A stretch of 64,000 bases of DNA from assembly GCA_902611465.1 (NCBI GenBank), contig CACLZS010000002.1, forward strand, positions 1 to 64,000. Direction: 5' to 3'. This stretch comes from an uncultured Pelagibacteraceae bacterium. Its GTDB lineage: Bacteria > Pseudomonadota > Alphaproteobacteria > Pelagibacterales > Pelagibacteraceae. The notes below the pieces were generated by a model. It had not been told where the DNA came from. It ran no database searches and saw only the letters and a program-made list of their open reading frames with translations. Positions 1-9,888 of the stretch are shown piece by piece. Each line of letters opens with the position of its first letter. Positions within the stretch are counted from its first letter, which is position 1. Made by a program: the position numbers and the translations under genes.

Positions 1-526
1 GCGGCAAGTAAAAATATTCATCACACCATTTTTTATATTTTTTGTAAAAATTTTTATTATGTTTATTACAAGATTTCTTTAATTCATTATGAAACCATTT
101 TTCTAAACTTTTATCTTTCAGGCAAGGAGTAACATCCATTCCTCCACCAAACCATCCATGAGAAGTATAAATATATCTAGTGTTAAAATGCATAGCAGGA
201 ACATGAGGATTTTTCATATGCATTACTACTGATATACCTGCTGCCCAAAAGTTTGGATTTTTATCTCCCCCAGGAATTCTATTTCTAAATTGTTTCGAAA
301 ATTTTCCGTAAACTTCAGAAAAATTTACTCCAACTTTTTCAAATATTTTCCCATTTTCTAATATTCTAAATTGGCCACCACCTTCATTTGAGTTTTTACC
401 TCTTTCCCAATTTTTAATTTTGAAGATATTTTTTTTTGCTTCTAATTCCTCAATTTCTTGACATATTACTTCTTGCAAAGTCTTAAACCAATTTCGAGCT
501 AGTTTTTTTTTAATCGTTTGATCCAT
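1..526 (-). CDS. hemF: Oxygen-dependent coproporphyrinogen III oxidase, 3' end cut by window edge
   Basis: Oxidative decarboxylation of coproporphyrinogen III to protoporphyrinogen IX in heme synthesis, a cytoplasmic step that uses O2. The visible 175 N-terminal codons begin MDQTIKKKLARNW and read without a stop to the left edge. They contain family motifs: EGGGQFR, a VMHMKNPHVPAMHFNTRY strand and the GWFGGGMDVTP segment. The family is about 300 residues, so roughly 120 C-terminal residues lie outside the window. The start at 526 overlaps the end of trmL by 17 bases, so the two are probably cotranscribed. A heme enzyme beside cytochrome bc1 genes is a sensible context. Identification is firm; only the missing end is unseen. 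Confidence 0.95.
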   Translation of the reverse strand, partial: MDQTIKKKLARNWFKTLQEVICQEIEELEAKKNIFKIKNWERGKNSNEGGGQFRILENGKIFEKVGVNFSEVYGKFSKQFRNRIPGGDKNPNFWAAGISVVMHMKNPHVPAMHFNTRYIYTSHGWFGGGMDVTPCLKDKSLEKWFHNELKKSCNKHNKNFYKKYKKWCDEYFYLP

Positions 527-971
527 AGATATTTGATTGTCTTATATTTTCTGACAATACTATTGCAACTGAAGATGCGAGGTTCAAGGATCTTTTTTTT
601 TCAATCATTGGTATTTTTATCCTATTCTCTAGCCTTTTATGAACCTTATCTGGAACACCAGCACTTTCTCTTCCAAATAGTAATGTGTCATTGTATCTAA
701 ATTTAAATTCAGTATAAATTTTACTGGCCTTAGTGGTCATCAAAACTACTCTATCATTCTTTTTTGCTTCAAAAAATTCATCTGAACTTTTGTAAATCCT
801 CATCAATTTTTCATCCAGGTAGTCCATCACAACTCTTTTAAAACGTTTGTCATTCAGTAAAAATCCACAAGGCTCTATAATCTCAAGAACAGCCCCAAGG
901 CAAGAACAAGTTCGAGCTATCGCAGCCGTATTTTGTGGTATATCAGGCTCGTAAAGTGCTATTTTAGGCAT
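510..971 (-). CDS. trmL: tRNA (cytidine(34)-2'-O)-methyltransferase, SPOUT family
   Basis: Methylates the ribose of the wobble base in tRNA-Leu. The protein of 153 residues starts MPKIALYEPDIPQNTAAIAR, which aligns with the start of E. coli TrmL (about 157 residues). An upstream in-frame ATG at 1004 would add 11 poorly conserved residues, so 971 is preferred. The C-terminal half has the trefoil-knot SAM-binding signature: LFGRESAGVP, then IPM, then SLNLASSVAIVL. It overlaps hemF downstream and is divergent from petA. The family is certain; exact tRNA specificity is inferred from the TrmL-like length and start. Confidence 0.9.
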   Translation of the reverse strand: MPKIALYEPDIPQNTAAIARTCSCLGAVLEIIEPCGFLLNDKRFKRVVMDYLDEKLMRIYKSSDEFFEAKKNDRVVLMTTKASKIYTEFKFRYNDTLLFGRESAGVPDKVHKRLENRIKIPMIEKKRSLNLASSVAIVLSENIRQSNIYGSND

Positions 972-1022
972 CGATTTAGTTTTTTTGTGTGTCATTGTTA
1001 CCATGGAAAAATAACGTTTTTC

Positions 1023-1034
1023 TTCATATATGAA
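1023..1034. promoter_or_regulatory. 12-bp perfect palindrome between trmL and petA
   Basis: TTCATATATGAA lies in the short gap between the divergent trmL and petA starts, just upstream of a TATATT hexamer at 1039-1044 that could be a -10 element for petABC. It could be an operator for a dimeric regulator. In such AT-rich DNA a 12-bp palindrome can also arise by chance, so this is only a candidate. Confidence 0.25.
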
Positions 1035-1068
1035 ATCATATATTAAGAAAAAATTAAAATAATAATAA

Positions 1069-1587
1069 ATGTCCGATTCAGAAAAAAAGAAGCCAAATAG
1101 ACGAGATTTTATAGTAACCGCAACAACGGCAGCAGGTGCAGTAGGGGTCGGAGCGGTTGTTTGGCCATTAGTTGATCAAATGAACCCAGATGCTTCAGTT
1201 AAAGCCCTAGCAAGTACAGAAGTTGATATAAGCGCAGTAGAACCTGGTCAATCAATAACCGTTTTGTGGAGAGGTAAACCAGTTTTTATAAAAAGAAGAA
1301 CTCAAGATGAAATTGATAGTGCAAGAGCTGTAGATTTAAGTGAATTGAAACATCCAGAAAAAGATGAGGACAGAGCAAAAAACCCTGAGTGGCTTGTAAT
1401 GTTAGGAGTATGCACTCACCTTGGATGTGTACCTTTAAATGATAAAGGAGATTATGGGGCATGGTTTTGTCCATGTCATGGTTCACACTACGATACATCA
1501 GGAAGAATTAGAAAAGGACCAGCGCCTACTAATATGGAAATACCAAAATATGAATTTGTTAATAGTAACACTATAAAAATTGGATAG
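1069..1587 (+). CDS. petA: Ubiquinol-cytochrome c reductase, Rieske iron-sulfur subunit
   Basis: Carries the 2Fe-2S cluster of the cytochrome bc1 complex and passes electrons from ubiquinol to cytochrome c1. The protein is 172 residues. A Tat-type RRDF motif at 11-14 precedes a single membrane anchor (about 17-35). The cluster motifs are CTHLGC at 115-120 (ligands C115 and H117) and CPCHGSH at 134-140 (ligands C134 and H137); C120 and C136 would form the disulfide. First gene of petABC, with 9 bases before petB. It lies divergent from trmL, so the promoter should be in the preceding 60 bases. Confidence 0.97.
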   Translation: MSDSEKKKPNRRDFIVTATTAAGAVGVGAVVWPLVDQMNPDASVKALASTEVDISAVEPGQSITVLWRGKPVFIKRRTQDEIDSARAVDLSELKHPEKDEDRAKNPEWLVMLGVCTHLGCVPLNDKGDYGAWFCPCHGSHYDTSGRIRKGPAPTNMEIPKYEFVNSNTIKIG

Positions 1588-1596
1588 AAAAACTTT

Positions 1597-2865
1597 ATGA
1601 GCGATCACGAATACACACCTAAATCAAAAGTTGGAAAATGGTTTAATGATAGACTTCCATTATTAACACTTGCAAACCACTTAACAGATTATCCTACTCC
1701 TAAAAACTTAAATTACTGGTGGACATTCGGAGGAATTCTTACTTTTTGCTTAATCACTCAAATAATCACCGGAATTGTTTTAGGCATGCATTATGTTGCT
1801 CATGCTGATTTAGCGTTTCAGAGTGTCGAACACATAATGAGAGATGTAAATTATGGTTGGTTAATAAGATACGTACATGCAAACGGTGCATCAATGTTTT
1901 TCTTAGCTGTTTATATTCATATCTTTAGGTCTTTGTATTACGGCTCATATAAATCACCAAGAGAAGTTATTTGGATTATAGGTATGTTGATTTATTTTTT
2001 AATGATGGCAACCGCATTTATGGGGTACGTTCTTCCTTGGGGACAGATGAGCTTTTGGGGTGCAACAGTAATTACAAATTTATTTAGTGCCATTCCTTTA
2101 GTAGGTGAGAGTATCACAAATTGGCTTTGGGGAGGCTACTCAGTTGACAATCCTACATTAACAAGATTTTTTAGTTTACACTATTTGTTTCCTTTTCTAA
2201 TCTTAGGATTAGTTGTTCTTCATATTTGGGCACTACATGTTCCTGGAAACAACAACCCTATTGGAATAGATATAAAAAAACCATCTAAAGACACAGTTCC
2301 TTTTCATCCGTATATAGTAATCAAAGATGCATTTGCACTTTTGATATTTTTATTAATTTTTGCATTCTTTGTTTTCTTTTCACCAAATATTTTAGGACAC
2401 GCAGATAATTACATAGAAGCAAACCCACTAGTCACACCTGCTCACATTGTGCCTGAATGGTACTTATTACCATTCTATGCAATCCTAAGATCAGTCCCTG
2501 ATAAACTCCTTGGGGTAATAGCAATGTTTGCTGCAATATTTGTATTGGTGATTTTACCTTGGTTAGATACTTCAAAAGTTAGATCAACAGTTTTTAGACC
2601 TATATATAAACAGTTCTACTGGTTTTTAGTTGCCGATGTATTAATACTTGGTTATGTAGGAGCAATGCCAGCAGAGGGCCTATACTTATTAATAGCAAGA
2701 GTGGCAACAGCTTATTATTTTGCACATTTTTTAATAATCTTACCTTTCTTAGGATTGAAGGAAAAAACCACTCCACTACCTCTAAGTATAACCGAGCCTG
2801 TATTGGGTGGATCTGCTGATATGGCGATGGCTAGAAATAATTCAGATTTTAAAGAGAAACTGTGA
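1597..2865 (+). CDS. petB: Ubiquinol-cytochrome c reductase, cytochrome b subunit
   Basis: Membrane core of the bc1 complex, holding both b hemes and the quinol oxidation and reduction sites. At 422 residues it is a full-length, unsplit cytochrome b with about eight membrane helices. Heme ligand pairs with the standard spacing of 14 are visible: H94/H108 in helix B and H195/H209 in helix D. The Qo-site PEWY motif is present ([15 protein letters not shown]). The stop codon overlaps the GTG start of petC by four bases, which suggests translational coupling. Confidence 0.97.
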   Translation: MSDHEYTPKSKVGKWFNDRLPLLTLANHLTDYPTPKNLNYWWTFGGILTFCLITQIITGIVLGMHYVAHADLAFQSVEHIMRDVNYGWLIRYVHANGASMFFLAVYIHIFRSLYYGSYKSPREVIWIIGMLIYFLMMATAFMGYVLPWGQMSFWGATVITNLFSAIPLVGESITNWLWGGYSVDNPTLTRFFSLHYLFPFLILGLVVLHIWALHVPGNNNPIGIDIKKPSKDTVPFHPYIVIKDAFALLIFLLIFAFFVFFSPNILGHADNYIEANPLVTPAHIVPEWYLLPFYAILRSVPDKLLGVIAMFAAIFVLVILPWLDTSKVRSTVFRPIYKQFYWFLVADVLILGYVGAMPAEGLYLLIARVATAYYFAHFLIILPFLGLKEKTTPLPLSITEPVLGGSADMAMARNNSDFKEKL

Positions 2866-3647
2866 AAATCTTTTTAAAATTAACTTTCTTATTTGTTATA
2901 ATTTCATCATTAATTTCATCAAGAGCAATTGCTGCCGGTGAACAACAAGAATTATTAAAAGTTGATTGGTCTTTTAAAAGCTTCTTTGGTAAATTCGATA
3001 GAGCCTCTTTACAAAGAGGTTATCAAGTTTATACAGAAGTCTGCGCTTCATGCCATTCACTTAAACATTTGAGTTATAGAAACCTTGCTGAAAAAGGTGG
3101 ACCAGAGTTTACAGAGCTTGAGGCTAAAGCGATTGCCTCAAATTTTGAAGTAACAGACGGACCAAACAGTGATGGGGAAATGTTTGAAAGGCCAGCTAAG
3201 TTGTCTGATAAATTTGTAATGCCTTATGCAAATGTTCAGGAAGCTATTGCTGCTAATGGCGGGGCTTATCCTCCAGACATGTCAGTACTTGTTAAAGCTA
3301 GAAGTGGTGGAGCAAATTATATTTATTCTGTTTTAATGGGTTATGATGAGCCACCAGCTGGTATGGAACTCGATGACGGTGTTTATTACAACAAATATAT
3401 GTATGGAAACAAAATTAAAATGTCCTCTCCTCTAGATGATGATATTGTAGAGTATTCAGATGGAACAAAGGCAACAGTAGATCAAATGGCTAAAGATGTT
3501 ACAACCTTTTTACAGTGGACCGCAGAACCTCACTTAGAAACAAGACACAAACTAGGTTTCAGGGTTATTATATATTTATCAGTTTTAACAGTTTTAGTTT
3601 ATTTCAGTATGAAAAAAATATGGTCACGTATTGAAACGAAAGTTTAA
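2862..3647 (+). CDS. petC: Cytochrome c1
   Basis: Membrane-anchored c-type cytochrome of the bc1 complex, accepting electrons from the Rieske protein. The protein has 261 residues with a signal peptide (about 1-25), the heme-binding CASCH at 61-65 and a C-terminal membrane anchor (about 234-251). The probable axial Met lies in the [14 protein letters not shown] region. It starts with GTG inside the petB stop (GTGA). Its last 24 bases overlap the convergent ychF. Cytochrome b and c1 are separate genes here, unlike the fused fbcH of some Rhizobiales relatives. Confidence 0.96.
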   Translation: MKIFLKLTFLFVIISSLISSRAIAAGEQQELLKVDWSFKSFFGKFDRASLQRGYQVYTEVCASCHSLKHLSYRNLAEKGGPEFTELEAKAIASNFEVTDGPNSDGEMFERPAKLSDKFVMPYANVQEAIAANGGAYPPDMSVLVKARSGGANYIYSVLMGYDEPPAGMELDDGVYYNKYMYGNKIKMSSPLDDDIVEYSDGTKATVDQMAKDVTTFLQWTAEPHLETRHKLGFRVIIYLSVLTVLVYFSMKKIWSRIETKV

Positions 3648-4700
3648 AATATCACCATCCTTAACAATATATTCTTTACCTTCCAATCTCATTTTTCCAG
3701 CCTCTTTAGATTTTAACCATCCCTGATTATTCAAAAAATCTTCGTAAGAAATTGTTTCAGCTCTTATAAATCCTTTTTCAAAGTCAGAGTGAATTTCTCC
3801 CGCAGCATTTGGAGCAGTTGATTCCTTTGTAATTGTCCAAGCTCTAGTCTCCTCTGGTCCAGATGTAAAAAAAGTTTGCAAGGATAAGAGTTCATATCCT
3901 TTCTTTATTAATAAATTAAGTCCTGTCTCTGGCATATTTATCATTTTCATATAATTTTTTTTTTCATTTTCATCCTCTAACTGGTTTATTTGATTTTCTA
4001 TATCTGCAGAAATTACCAATGTATTTTTTTCATTAAATTTTTTTATAAAGTCTTGAGTATATTTGTTACCTGACTTAATACTCTCCTCGTCTACATTGCA
4101 CACATATAGTTTTGGTTTGGTACTAAGAAGTCCACTATTTTTTATAAGTTTTTCGTCAAATTCATTTGTGATTAATGTTAAATCACTATCCTCGTTGATT
4201 ATCTTTTGAGCTGTCTCTAATAATTTAAGTTCTTCATTGTCAACATTTTTTTTATTTTTTTTGTCGAGTCTCTTTTGAATTGACTCTAAATCAGCTAACT
4301 TCATTTCAGTTTCTATAATTTCTAAATCTCTCACAGGATCAACGGTAGGGTTAACATTTTGAATATCATCCGAGTCAAAGCATCTAATCATATGAATAAT
4401 CGCATCAACTTCTCTTATGTGAGATAAGAATTTATTGCCTAATCCTTCGCCTTTAGAGGCTCCTTTAACAAGACCTGCGATATCAACAAATGAGATTGTA
4501 GTATTAATTTTTTTTTTTGAAATTGAAATTTCAGCTAGTTTATCTAGTCTTTCATCCGGGACTGCTACAATACCAATATTTGGATCAATTGTGCAAAAGG
4601 GAAAATTTTCTGCTTGTGCTTTATTAGAGTTTGTTAAAGCGTTGAATAAAGTAGACTTACCAACATTTGGCAATCCAACGATTCCACATTTAAAACCCAT
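3624..4700 (-). CDS. ychF: YchF/OLA1-family nucleotide-binding ATPase
   Basis: Conserved P-loop NTPase of the Obg-related group that binds ribosomes; known members prefer ATP over GTP. The protein has 358 residues, normal for the family. The P-loop GLPNVGKSTLFNAL is at about 9-22, a switch segment FVDIAGLVKGASKGEG follows, the specificity motif is the variant NVDE, and a C-terminal TGS domain ends at the stop. It directly follows pth with no gap (pth stop at 4701), a pairing common in alphaproteobacteria. Its 3' end overlaps petC on the other strand by 24 bases. Confidence 0.95.
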   Translation of the reverse strand: MGFKCGIVGLPNVGKSTLFNALTNSNKAQAENFPFCTIDPNIGIVAVPDERLDKLAEISISKKKINTTISFVDIAGLVKGASKGEGLGNKFLSHIREVDAIIHMIRCFDSDDIQNVNPTVDPVRDLEIIETEMKLADLESIQKRLDKKNKKNVDNEELKLLETAQKIINEDSDLTLITNEFDEKLIKNSGLLSTKPKLYVCNVDEESIKSGNKYTQDFIKKFNEKNTLVISADIENQINQLEDENEKKNYMKMINMPETGLNLLIKKGYELLSLQTFFTSGPEETRAWTITKESTAPNAAGEIHSDFEKGFIRAETISYEDFLNNQGWLKSKEAGKMRLEGKEYIVKDGDILNFRFNT

Positions 4701-5261
4701 TTAATTGTTGTTAACAGTACTAGAGAATAAGTCTAATTTTTTATCAATTAATATAGTTAAAGACTCAATTATATTACTTGTTATCGAATCCAAATGAACT
4801 TGTTCATCTTCGTTAAAGTCGTTTAGTACATAATCAGAAACAGATATTTTATTTTCTGGCTTTCCTATGCCAATACGAACTCTTGAATATTCTTTGCCTA
4901 TAAACTTATCAATTGATGCAATACCATTATGACCTGCACTTGATCCACCAAACTTTGCTTTAATTTTTCCAAATTCAATATCTAGGTCGTCATGAAATAC
5001 AATCACATCTTCCGCATCTATTTTGAAGTATTCAAGTAGCTCTCTAATACAGATTCCTGAATTATTCATAAATGTGAGAGGTTTAATTGCATATATTTTC
5101 TTATCACCAATATTGCCAGTAGTTAATAATCCCTTAAATTTTGGTTTTTGCTTAGACAATCCAAATTTTTGGTTAATTGCATCTACAATCTTAAAACCAA
5201 TGTTATGTCTATTGTTATGACTATTTGGAGTCGGGTTTCCTAAACCAACAAGTAACAACAT
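4701..5261 (-). CDS. pth: Peptidyl-tRNA hydrolase
   Basis: Releases tRNA from peptidyl-tRNAs dropped by the ribosome. The protein has 186 residues, typical length. The N-terminal GLGNP motif is at 6-10 and the catalytic histidine is H19 in NRHNIGF. FMNNSG and the HDDLD segment supply the other active-site residues, and the GGSSAGHNG loop is intact. It lies between rplY and ychF on the same strand, 36 bases after rplY, in the usual rplY-pth-ychF order. Confidence 0.96.
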   Translation of the reverse strand: MLLLVGLGNPTPNSHNNRHNIGFKIVDAINQKFGLSKQKPKFKGLLTTGNIGDKKIYAIKPLTFMNNSGICIRELLEYFKIDAEDVIVFHDDLDIEFGKIKAKFGGSSAGHNGIASIDKFIGKEYSRVRIGIGKPENKISVSDYVLNDFNEDEQVHLDSITSNIIESLTILIDKKLDLFSSTVNNN

Positions 5262-5297
5262 ATCAAATTAAATCTGGAAAAAAAATTTCACTATTTA

Positions 5298-6014
5298 TTA
5301 TTTTTTATCTGATGAAGATTTATCTTCTTCTTTAGCTTTGTCACCCTCAGCCTTATCACCATCAGTTGAAGTTTTATCACCACCTTCTGCAGCTGCTTCT
5401 GCTCCTTCTGTAGCCTCACCTTCAGCTGCCTCTGCTGGTTTTTCTGGCTCCTTAACTACCGTAGGTGCAGCAACTGTTGCAATAACGAAGTCTCTACCTT
5501 GAATCGTAGGAGTAACGTTTTCAGGTAAATTGATTGAAGAAATTTTTATACTTGTACCAATATCTAAACCTTCTAAATCCACAACAAGCTCAGTTGGAAT
5601 ATTTTCTGCGGGACATCTTAATTCTACTTTACGTCTAACAATATTTAATACTCCTCCTCGTTTGAGTCCTGGCGATAGTTCATTGTTTATAAATTTCACG
5701 GGTATTTCTAAAATAATTTTTCCACCTTTAACAATTCTCATTAAGTCGAAATGAATAGGCTCATCAGTGACAGTATCAAAAGCAATATTTCTTGTTAGAA
5801 CTTTTTGCTCTTTACCATCTAAACTGATAGAAATTACATTAGATAGAAAATTTTCTTTGTTTATTAAATTTTTAAGTTCTTTAGTTGGAATTGAAATTTT
5901 TTCATTTGGCTGTTTTCCGCCATAAACTATACCTGGAACATTACCTTTGCTTCTTAGGTCGTTTACTTGGCCTTTAGTTTTTGTTTCTCTAATTGTAGCT
6001 TGTATTGTGCTCAT
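5298..6014 (-). CDS. rplY: 50S ribosomal protein L25 (TL5/Ctc type)
   Basis: Binds 5S rRNA in the large ribosomal subunit. The 238-residue protein is the long two-domain form: an L25 beta-barrel at about 1-95 with the VPGIVYGG motif, then the TL5 C-terminal domain to about 185. The last 50 or so residues are a low-complexity tail of Ala, Glu, Gly, Lys and Asp that should be disordered. It is 36 bases upstream of pth and 42 bases after prs, in the conserved prs-rplY-pth-ychF order. Confidence 0.95.
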   Translation of the reverse strand: MSTIQATIRETKTKGQVNDLRSKGNVPGIVYGGKQPNEKISIPTKELKNLINKENFLSNVISISLDGKEQKVLTRNIAFDTVTDEPIHFDLMRIVKGGKIILEIPVKFINNELSPGLKRGGVLNIVRRKVELRCPAENIPTELVVDLEGLDIGTSIKISSINLPENVTPTIQGRDFVIATVAAPTVVKEPEKPAEAAEGEATEGAEAAAEGGDKTSTDGDKAEGDKAKEEDKSSSDKK

Positions 6015-6056
6015 AAAAAGCTGGTTTTTAACCGAAGTTTGTTAATTTTACAAGTT

Positions 6057-6989
6057 TTATTTAAATAGATCTGAAACAGATGTTGAATTAGAAATCCTTT
6101 TAATGGCTTCAGCCAACAATATTGATATTGATAATACTTCAATATTTCTTACTTTTTTTAATTTGTCTGAACTATCTATACTATCTGTAATAACTAAATT
6201 TTTAATTTTTGAATTCTTTATCTTTTTAACTGCATCACCGCTAAAAACACCATGAGTTGCATATACATGAACTTCTTTTGCACCTCTTTTTAATAAAGCA
6301 TCCGCCGCATTAACAATTGTTCCTCCAGAATCAATTATATCATCAGTTAAAATACAAATTTTGTTTTTAACATTTCCAATGACATTCATAACTTGTGACT
6401 TTCCAGGACTAGGTCTTCTTTTGTCAACTATTGCTAAACCTACATCTAATTTTTTTCCTAAAGCTCTTGCTCTTTCAACTCCTCCAACGTCAGGTGCAAC
6501 ACAAATTATGTTATTACTTTTAATTTTCCTTTTAATATGCTTTGCAAAGATTGGGGTAGCAAAAAGGTTATCAACTGGGATATCAAAAAAACCTTGAATT
6601 TGTCCTGCATGTAAATCCACTGTTACTACTCTGTCAGCTCCTGCATTTGTAATCAAGTTGGAGACTAATTTTGCAGAAATAGAAGTTCTTGGTACAACCT
6701 TACGATCTTGTCTCGCATACCCAAAATATGGAATTACTGCAGTGATATTTTTTGCAGATGATCTTTTAAGTGCATCTATACAAAGAAGCAACTCCATTAA
6801 ATTATCATTTGCAGGCGAGGACACTGATTGGATTATAAAAATACTGTTTCCTCTTATATTTTCGTTAATTTCAATATAGATCTCACCATCTGCAAATTTT
6901 CTAATACTGGTATTTACTAATTTATTTTTTAGATTTTTTGAAATTTTATTACTTAGCTGTTTATTGCTATTTCCAGTGAGAATCTTCAT
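6057..6989 (-). CDS. prs: Ribose-phosphate pyrophosphokinase
   Basis: Makes PRPP from ribose 5-phosphate and ATP, feeding purine, pyrimidine, histidine and NAD synthesis. The protein has 310 residues, standard for class I enzymes. Visible motifs are [10 protein letters not shown] with the flexible-loop basic residues, the metal-binding [12 protein letters not shown] signature, and the PRPP-binding loop [15 protein letters not shown]. It starts 14 bases after pgeF ends and precedes rplY, so it sits mid-operon in the minus-strand run. Confidence 0.97.
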   Translation of the reverse strand: MKILTGNSNKQLSNKISKNLKNKLVNTSIRKFADGEIYIEINENIRGNSIFIIQSVSSPANDNLMELLLCIDALKRSSAKNITAVIPYFGYARQDRKVVPRTSISAKLVSNLITNAGADRVVTVDLHAGQIQGFFDIPVDNLFATPIFAKHIKRKIKSNNIICVAPDVGGVERARALGKKLDVGLAIVDKRRPSPGKSQVMNVIGNVKNKICILTDDIIDSGGTIVNAADALLKRGAKEVHVYATHGVFSGDAVKKIKNSKIKNLVITDSIDSSDKLKKVRNIEVLSISILLAEAIKRISNSTSVSDLFK

Positions 6990-7003
6990 TTTTTGAGAAC
7001 ATC

Positions 7004-7756
7004 CTATTTAATCATAATTACAGAAATATTTCTACCATAATCATTTAATTTATTTTTAATTGATCTTCTAGCACTGAAAAAGTTGTTACCTAATAAATAT
7101 GTATCTTTTTTGATAATTTCAATGTTTTTAACTCCAAATTTCAGAAGTTGCTCTTTAATATAATCTGTTAAACTGAAATATATTTTATTTCTTTTGGTTT
7201 TAAAAAATTTTTTATTAGATCTTTCTTGCTTAATAAATTTATCTAAGAAATCATTTCTTACCTCATAGCTATCTTTTCCTATACAAGGTCCAATTACAAC
7301 TATTAAATTATTAAAATTACTACCACTTGACTTAAATTTTCTTAATGTAGTGGATACTATTTTTTTGTATGCCCCCTTCCATCCTGCATGTAGGGCACTA
7401 ATTAAATTATTAACTGGGTCATATATAAACACAGGAGCACAATCAGCTGTCAAAATTCCTATAGCGATACCTTTTTTATTTGTTACTATTGAGTCACCTA
7501 TTAATTTTTTCTTTGGAATTTTGCTTATTTTATAAACATTATTACTATGAATTTGATCTAATAATACAAGATTATTTTTATTACAGCCAATTTTTTGGCA
7601 AACTTTTTCTATATTTTTCTTAACATCTTTAATCCTATCATCAGATCCTAGGCCACAATTTAAACCTTTATATATACCTTTTGAGACACCTCCAAATCGA
7701 TTAAAAAAACCATGTCTTATCGTTTTAAATTTAGAAAGTTTTTTTGATTTAAACAT
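7004..7756 (-). CDS. pgeF: PgeF/YfiH-family laccase-domain protein (purine nucleosidase or peptidoglycan editing factor)
   Basis: Multicopper-oxidase-like fold protein (COG1496). Known members act as peptidoglycan editing factor or cleave purine nucleosides; which applies here cannot be told from sequence. The protein has 250 residues. The metal-site motifs are intact: [32 protein letters not shown] and [11 protein letters not shown], providing the expected Cys and His residues. It overlaps the end of the midA-like gene by a single base (ATG/stop), indicating coupled translation. Confidence 0.88.
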   Translation of the reverse strand: MFKSKKLSKFKTIRHGFFNRFGGVSKGIYKGLNCGLGSDDRIKDVKKNIEKVCQKIGCNKNNLVLLDQIHSNNVYKISKIPKKKLIGDSIVTNKKGIAIGILTADCAPVFIYDPVNNLISALHAGWKGAYKKIVSTTLRKFKSSGSNFNNLIVVIGPCIGKDSYEVRNDFLDKFIKQERSNKKFFKTKRNKIYFSLTDYIKEQLLKFGVKNIEIIKKDTYLLGNNFFSARRSIKNKLNDYGRNISVIMIK

Positions 7757-8838
7757 TATTCAAAACCAAAAAAATTATTATTTTTATTTTTGTATCCAAA
7801 AATTACCTTAAAGAGGCTACCCATTTGTTTTTCGTCTAATAGTCGAGACAAAGTTTCTTTCATATATATCTGCTCTTTATTAGTCTTTTTTTTCTGTAAA
7901 ATCTGTGCTCTTTCAATTATGCCCATTCTTTCTAAAAAAAACCTTTGAGTGACTATTTTTTTTACTTTAAGATTATTTTTAAGAAAGTACTCTTTTAATA
8001 AATTAAAATTTACTAGTGAGGTTATATCTGCTTTACCTAGATTTTTTAACATTTTCTCAGCTGAAATTTTTTTATTACCCATCACTGCCTGAATGGTATT
8101 TAAGTTATTACTGTTCAAATAACCGTAATCTATAAGTAAAATACCACCAGAAAGTTTATTGATTTTCTTTATTATTGGATTTAATTCTATTAATCCCTTT
8201 TTAGGAAATTCAATAAATTTTAGTTTTTTTAATGTCCCAAAAGTCATTATTTGTGCAACATCTTTTTTATTACATCTTATAAACTTTTCAATAATATCAA
8301 TATTGTCTTTCACTGAATAACATTTTTCAAATAACTCATTATTTATATTTGAAAACTGTTTAATTGGGATTGCATCAAAAAACTCATTACCAAAAAAAAT
8401 AACTGGTCCCTTTTTTATTGAGTCAAAGTTTTTGATCCATTTAATTCTTTTATTATCTATATTTTGCTTTTGTAATTTCTTTAAAAATAAACTTTTCTCA
8501 TATAAGTAAATTTTTATAGCTCTATTTAATTCTGGAAACTTTTGTAAGGTACTAATTATAACCTTAGTTAAACTTCCATCTCCCGGTCCAAGTTCTACAA
8601 AATTAAATACTTTAGGTTTACCAATTTTTTCCCAGGCAGAAATTAACCATATGCCTATAATTTCTGAAAATAGATTTGAAATAGTAGGGGATGTTATAAA
8701 ATCTCCATTTTTACCAAATGGATCTTTGCTAGAATAGTAACCTTTCTCAGGTTCGTATAGAATTTTTTCAATAAAATCATCAACAGGTAAAGGTTTTTTT
8801 GATGTAATTTTAAATTTTTTGAGATTTGATTTCATCAT
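7756..8838 (-). CDS. SAM-dependent methyltransferase, MidA/NDUFAF7 family
   Basis: COG1565 family; the mitochondrial homologue NDUFAF7 dimethylates an arginine in a complex I subunit. The bacterial role is not settled but a link to respiratory complex assembly is plausible. The protein has 360 residues. Near the N-terminus is GYYSSKDPFGKNGDFITSP, and the SAM-binding loop is ELGPGDGSL. FFGNEFFDAIPI and GGILLIDYGY further match the family. The 5' end overlaps lgt by 29 bases and the 3' end meets pgeF, so it is embedded in the operon. Confidence 0.88.
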   Translation of the reverse strand: MMKSNLKKFKITSKKPLPVDDFIEKILYEPEKGYYSSKDPFGKNGDFITSPTISNLFSEIIGIWLISAWEKIGKPKVFNFVELGPGDGSLTKVIISTLQKFPELNRAIKIYLYEKSLFLKKLQKQNIDNKRIKWIKNFDSIKKGPVIFFGNEFFDAIPIKQFSNINNELFEKCYSVKDNIDIIEKFIRCNKKDVAQIMTFGTLKKLKFIEFPKKGLIELNPIIKKINKLSGGILLIDYGYLNSNNLNTIQAVMGNKKISAEKMLKNLGKADITSLVNFNLLKEYFLKNNLKVKKIVTQRFFLERMGIIERAQILQKKKTNKEQIYMKETLSRLLDEKQMGSLFKVIFGYKNKNNNFFGFE

Positions 8839-9595
8839 TTTTTTTAAAATAAATTAAAAATCCAATTAAAATCATTATGGCACTTAAAAACATTCCCATG
8901 CTGACATATCCAAATAAATATCCAATTTGTATATCTGGCTCTCTAAAAATTTCAGAGGTAATTCTAAAACATCCATAAAGTATTAAGAACATGAATGAGC
9001 AGGTTCCAATTTTATAATTTTTATTAAAAAAAATTAAATTCATTAAAATAAATAAAATAATACCTTCTAAAAATGCTTCATATAATTGAGAAGGGTGTCT
9101 TAATTTATCATCGTAGTCTGGAAAAAAAACTCCCCAATTAGAATTTGTAACTTTTCCAACTAATTCTCCATTTATAAAATTTGAAATCCTACCAAATAAA
9201 ATGCCTATTGGTGCTGCAATAGATACTAAATCTAAAAAAATAAAAATATCTGTCTTATTCTTTTTCGAAAATAAATAAGTAGTAATAATTATACCAATTA
9301 AACCCCCATGAAATGACATGCCTCCGTTCCATATCATAAAAATTTCAATTGGATTATTCAGAAAATAAGAAAAATTATAAAAAATTACATACCCCAGTCT
9401 TCCTCCAATGATAATTCCTATTATCAAATATGAAATATAATCTTCAAATAATTTTTGAATTATATCATCTTTAATTAGTATTTTTTTACAATATACCCAG
9501 CCGAAAATAATACCAAAAATATATGCTAGTGAATACCACCTGACGCCTAAAGAGAATATTTCAAAAGCTACTGGGTCAAAATTATTAGTAAACAT
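8810..9595 (-). CDS. lgt: Prolipoprotein diacylglyceryl transferase
   Basis: Inner-membrane enzyme that moves diacylglycerol from phosphatidylglycerol to the lipobox cysteine of preprolipoproteins. The protein has 261 residues with seven or so hydrophobic helices. The family signature appears as GRISNFINGELVG, with RHPSQLYEA and an FRITSEIFREPD segment downstream. It appears to be the first gene of the minus-strand run to ychF, with a 50-base divergent gap to the ubiK-like gene. Its lipoprotein substrates include BamD, encoded in this window. Confidence 0.96.
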   Translation of the reverse strand: MFTNNFDPVAFEIFSLGVRWYSLAYIFGIIFGWVYCKKILIKDDIIQKLFEDYISYLIIGIIIGGRLGYVIFYNFSYFLNNPIEIFMIWNGGMSFHGGLIGIIITTYLFSKKNKTDIFIFLDLVSIAAPIGILFGRISNFINGELVGKVTNSNWGVFFPDYDDKLRHPSQLYEAFLEGIILFILMNLIFFNKNYKIGTCSFMFLILYGCFRITSEIFREPDIQIGYLFGYVSMGMFLSAIMILIGFLIYFKKNDEIKSQKI

Positions 9596-9645
9596 TTGTA
9601 AAATTTATTATAAGCTATAAAATATAATTCTAGTAAATAATTATT

Positions 9646-9888
9646 ATGTCAAAATCAAGATTCGTATTCGATAAATTTGCAAAACTAATTGAACAAGGTC
9701 TGATTAATTATAAAGATGTATCTGATGAAGTAATCTCAATATTAAAATCAAAGAGAGATGAAATTGTATTTAAAATGAAACTAGCAAGCAAAGAGGAAGT
9801 AGATATTTTGAATAAGAGAATTAGTATCCTTGAAAAAAAACTAGAAGAGAAGAAAATAAGAAAAAAGACTAGTAAGGTAAAGAAATAG
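9646..9888 (+). CDS. UbiK-family (BMFP) ubiquinone biosynthesis accessory factor
   Basis: Small coiled-coil protein of 80 residues. The N-terminal part resembles the amphipathic BMFP/UbiK segment (FDKFAKLIEQGLINYKD), followed by a strongly charged C-terminal coiled coil (about 43-75: NKRISILEKKLEEKK). UbiK in enterobacteria helps the ubiquinone-synthesis complex; membrane-fusogenic activity was reported for the related Brucella protein. Role here is inferred. Its last 20 bases overlap the convergent sensor kinase gene. Confidence 0.75.
   Translation: MSKSRFVFDKFAKLIEQGLINYKDVSDEVISILKSKRDEIVFKMKLASKEEVDILNKRISILEKKLEEKKIRKKTSKVKK

Noticed and set aside
5298..5470. Low-complexity Ala/Glu/Gly/Lys repeats at the L25 C-terminus as a repeat element
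   Set aside because: They are in frame, part of the coding sequence, and acidic or Ala-rich tails are common in TL5/Ctc-type L25 proteins.
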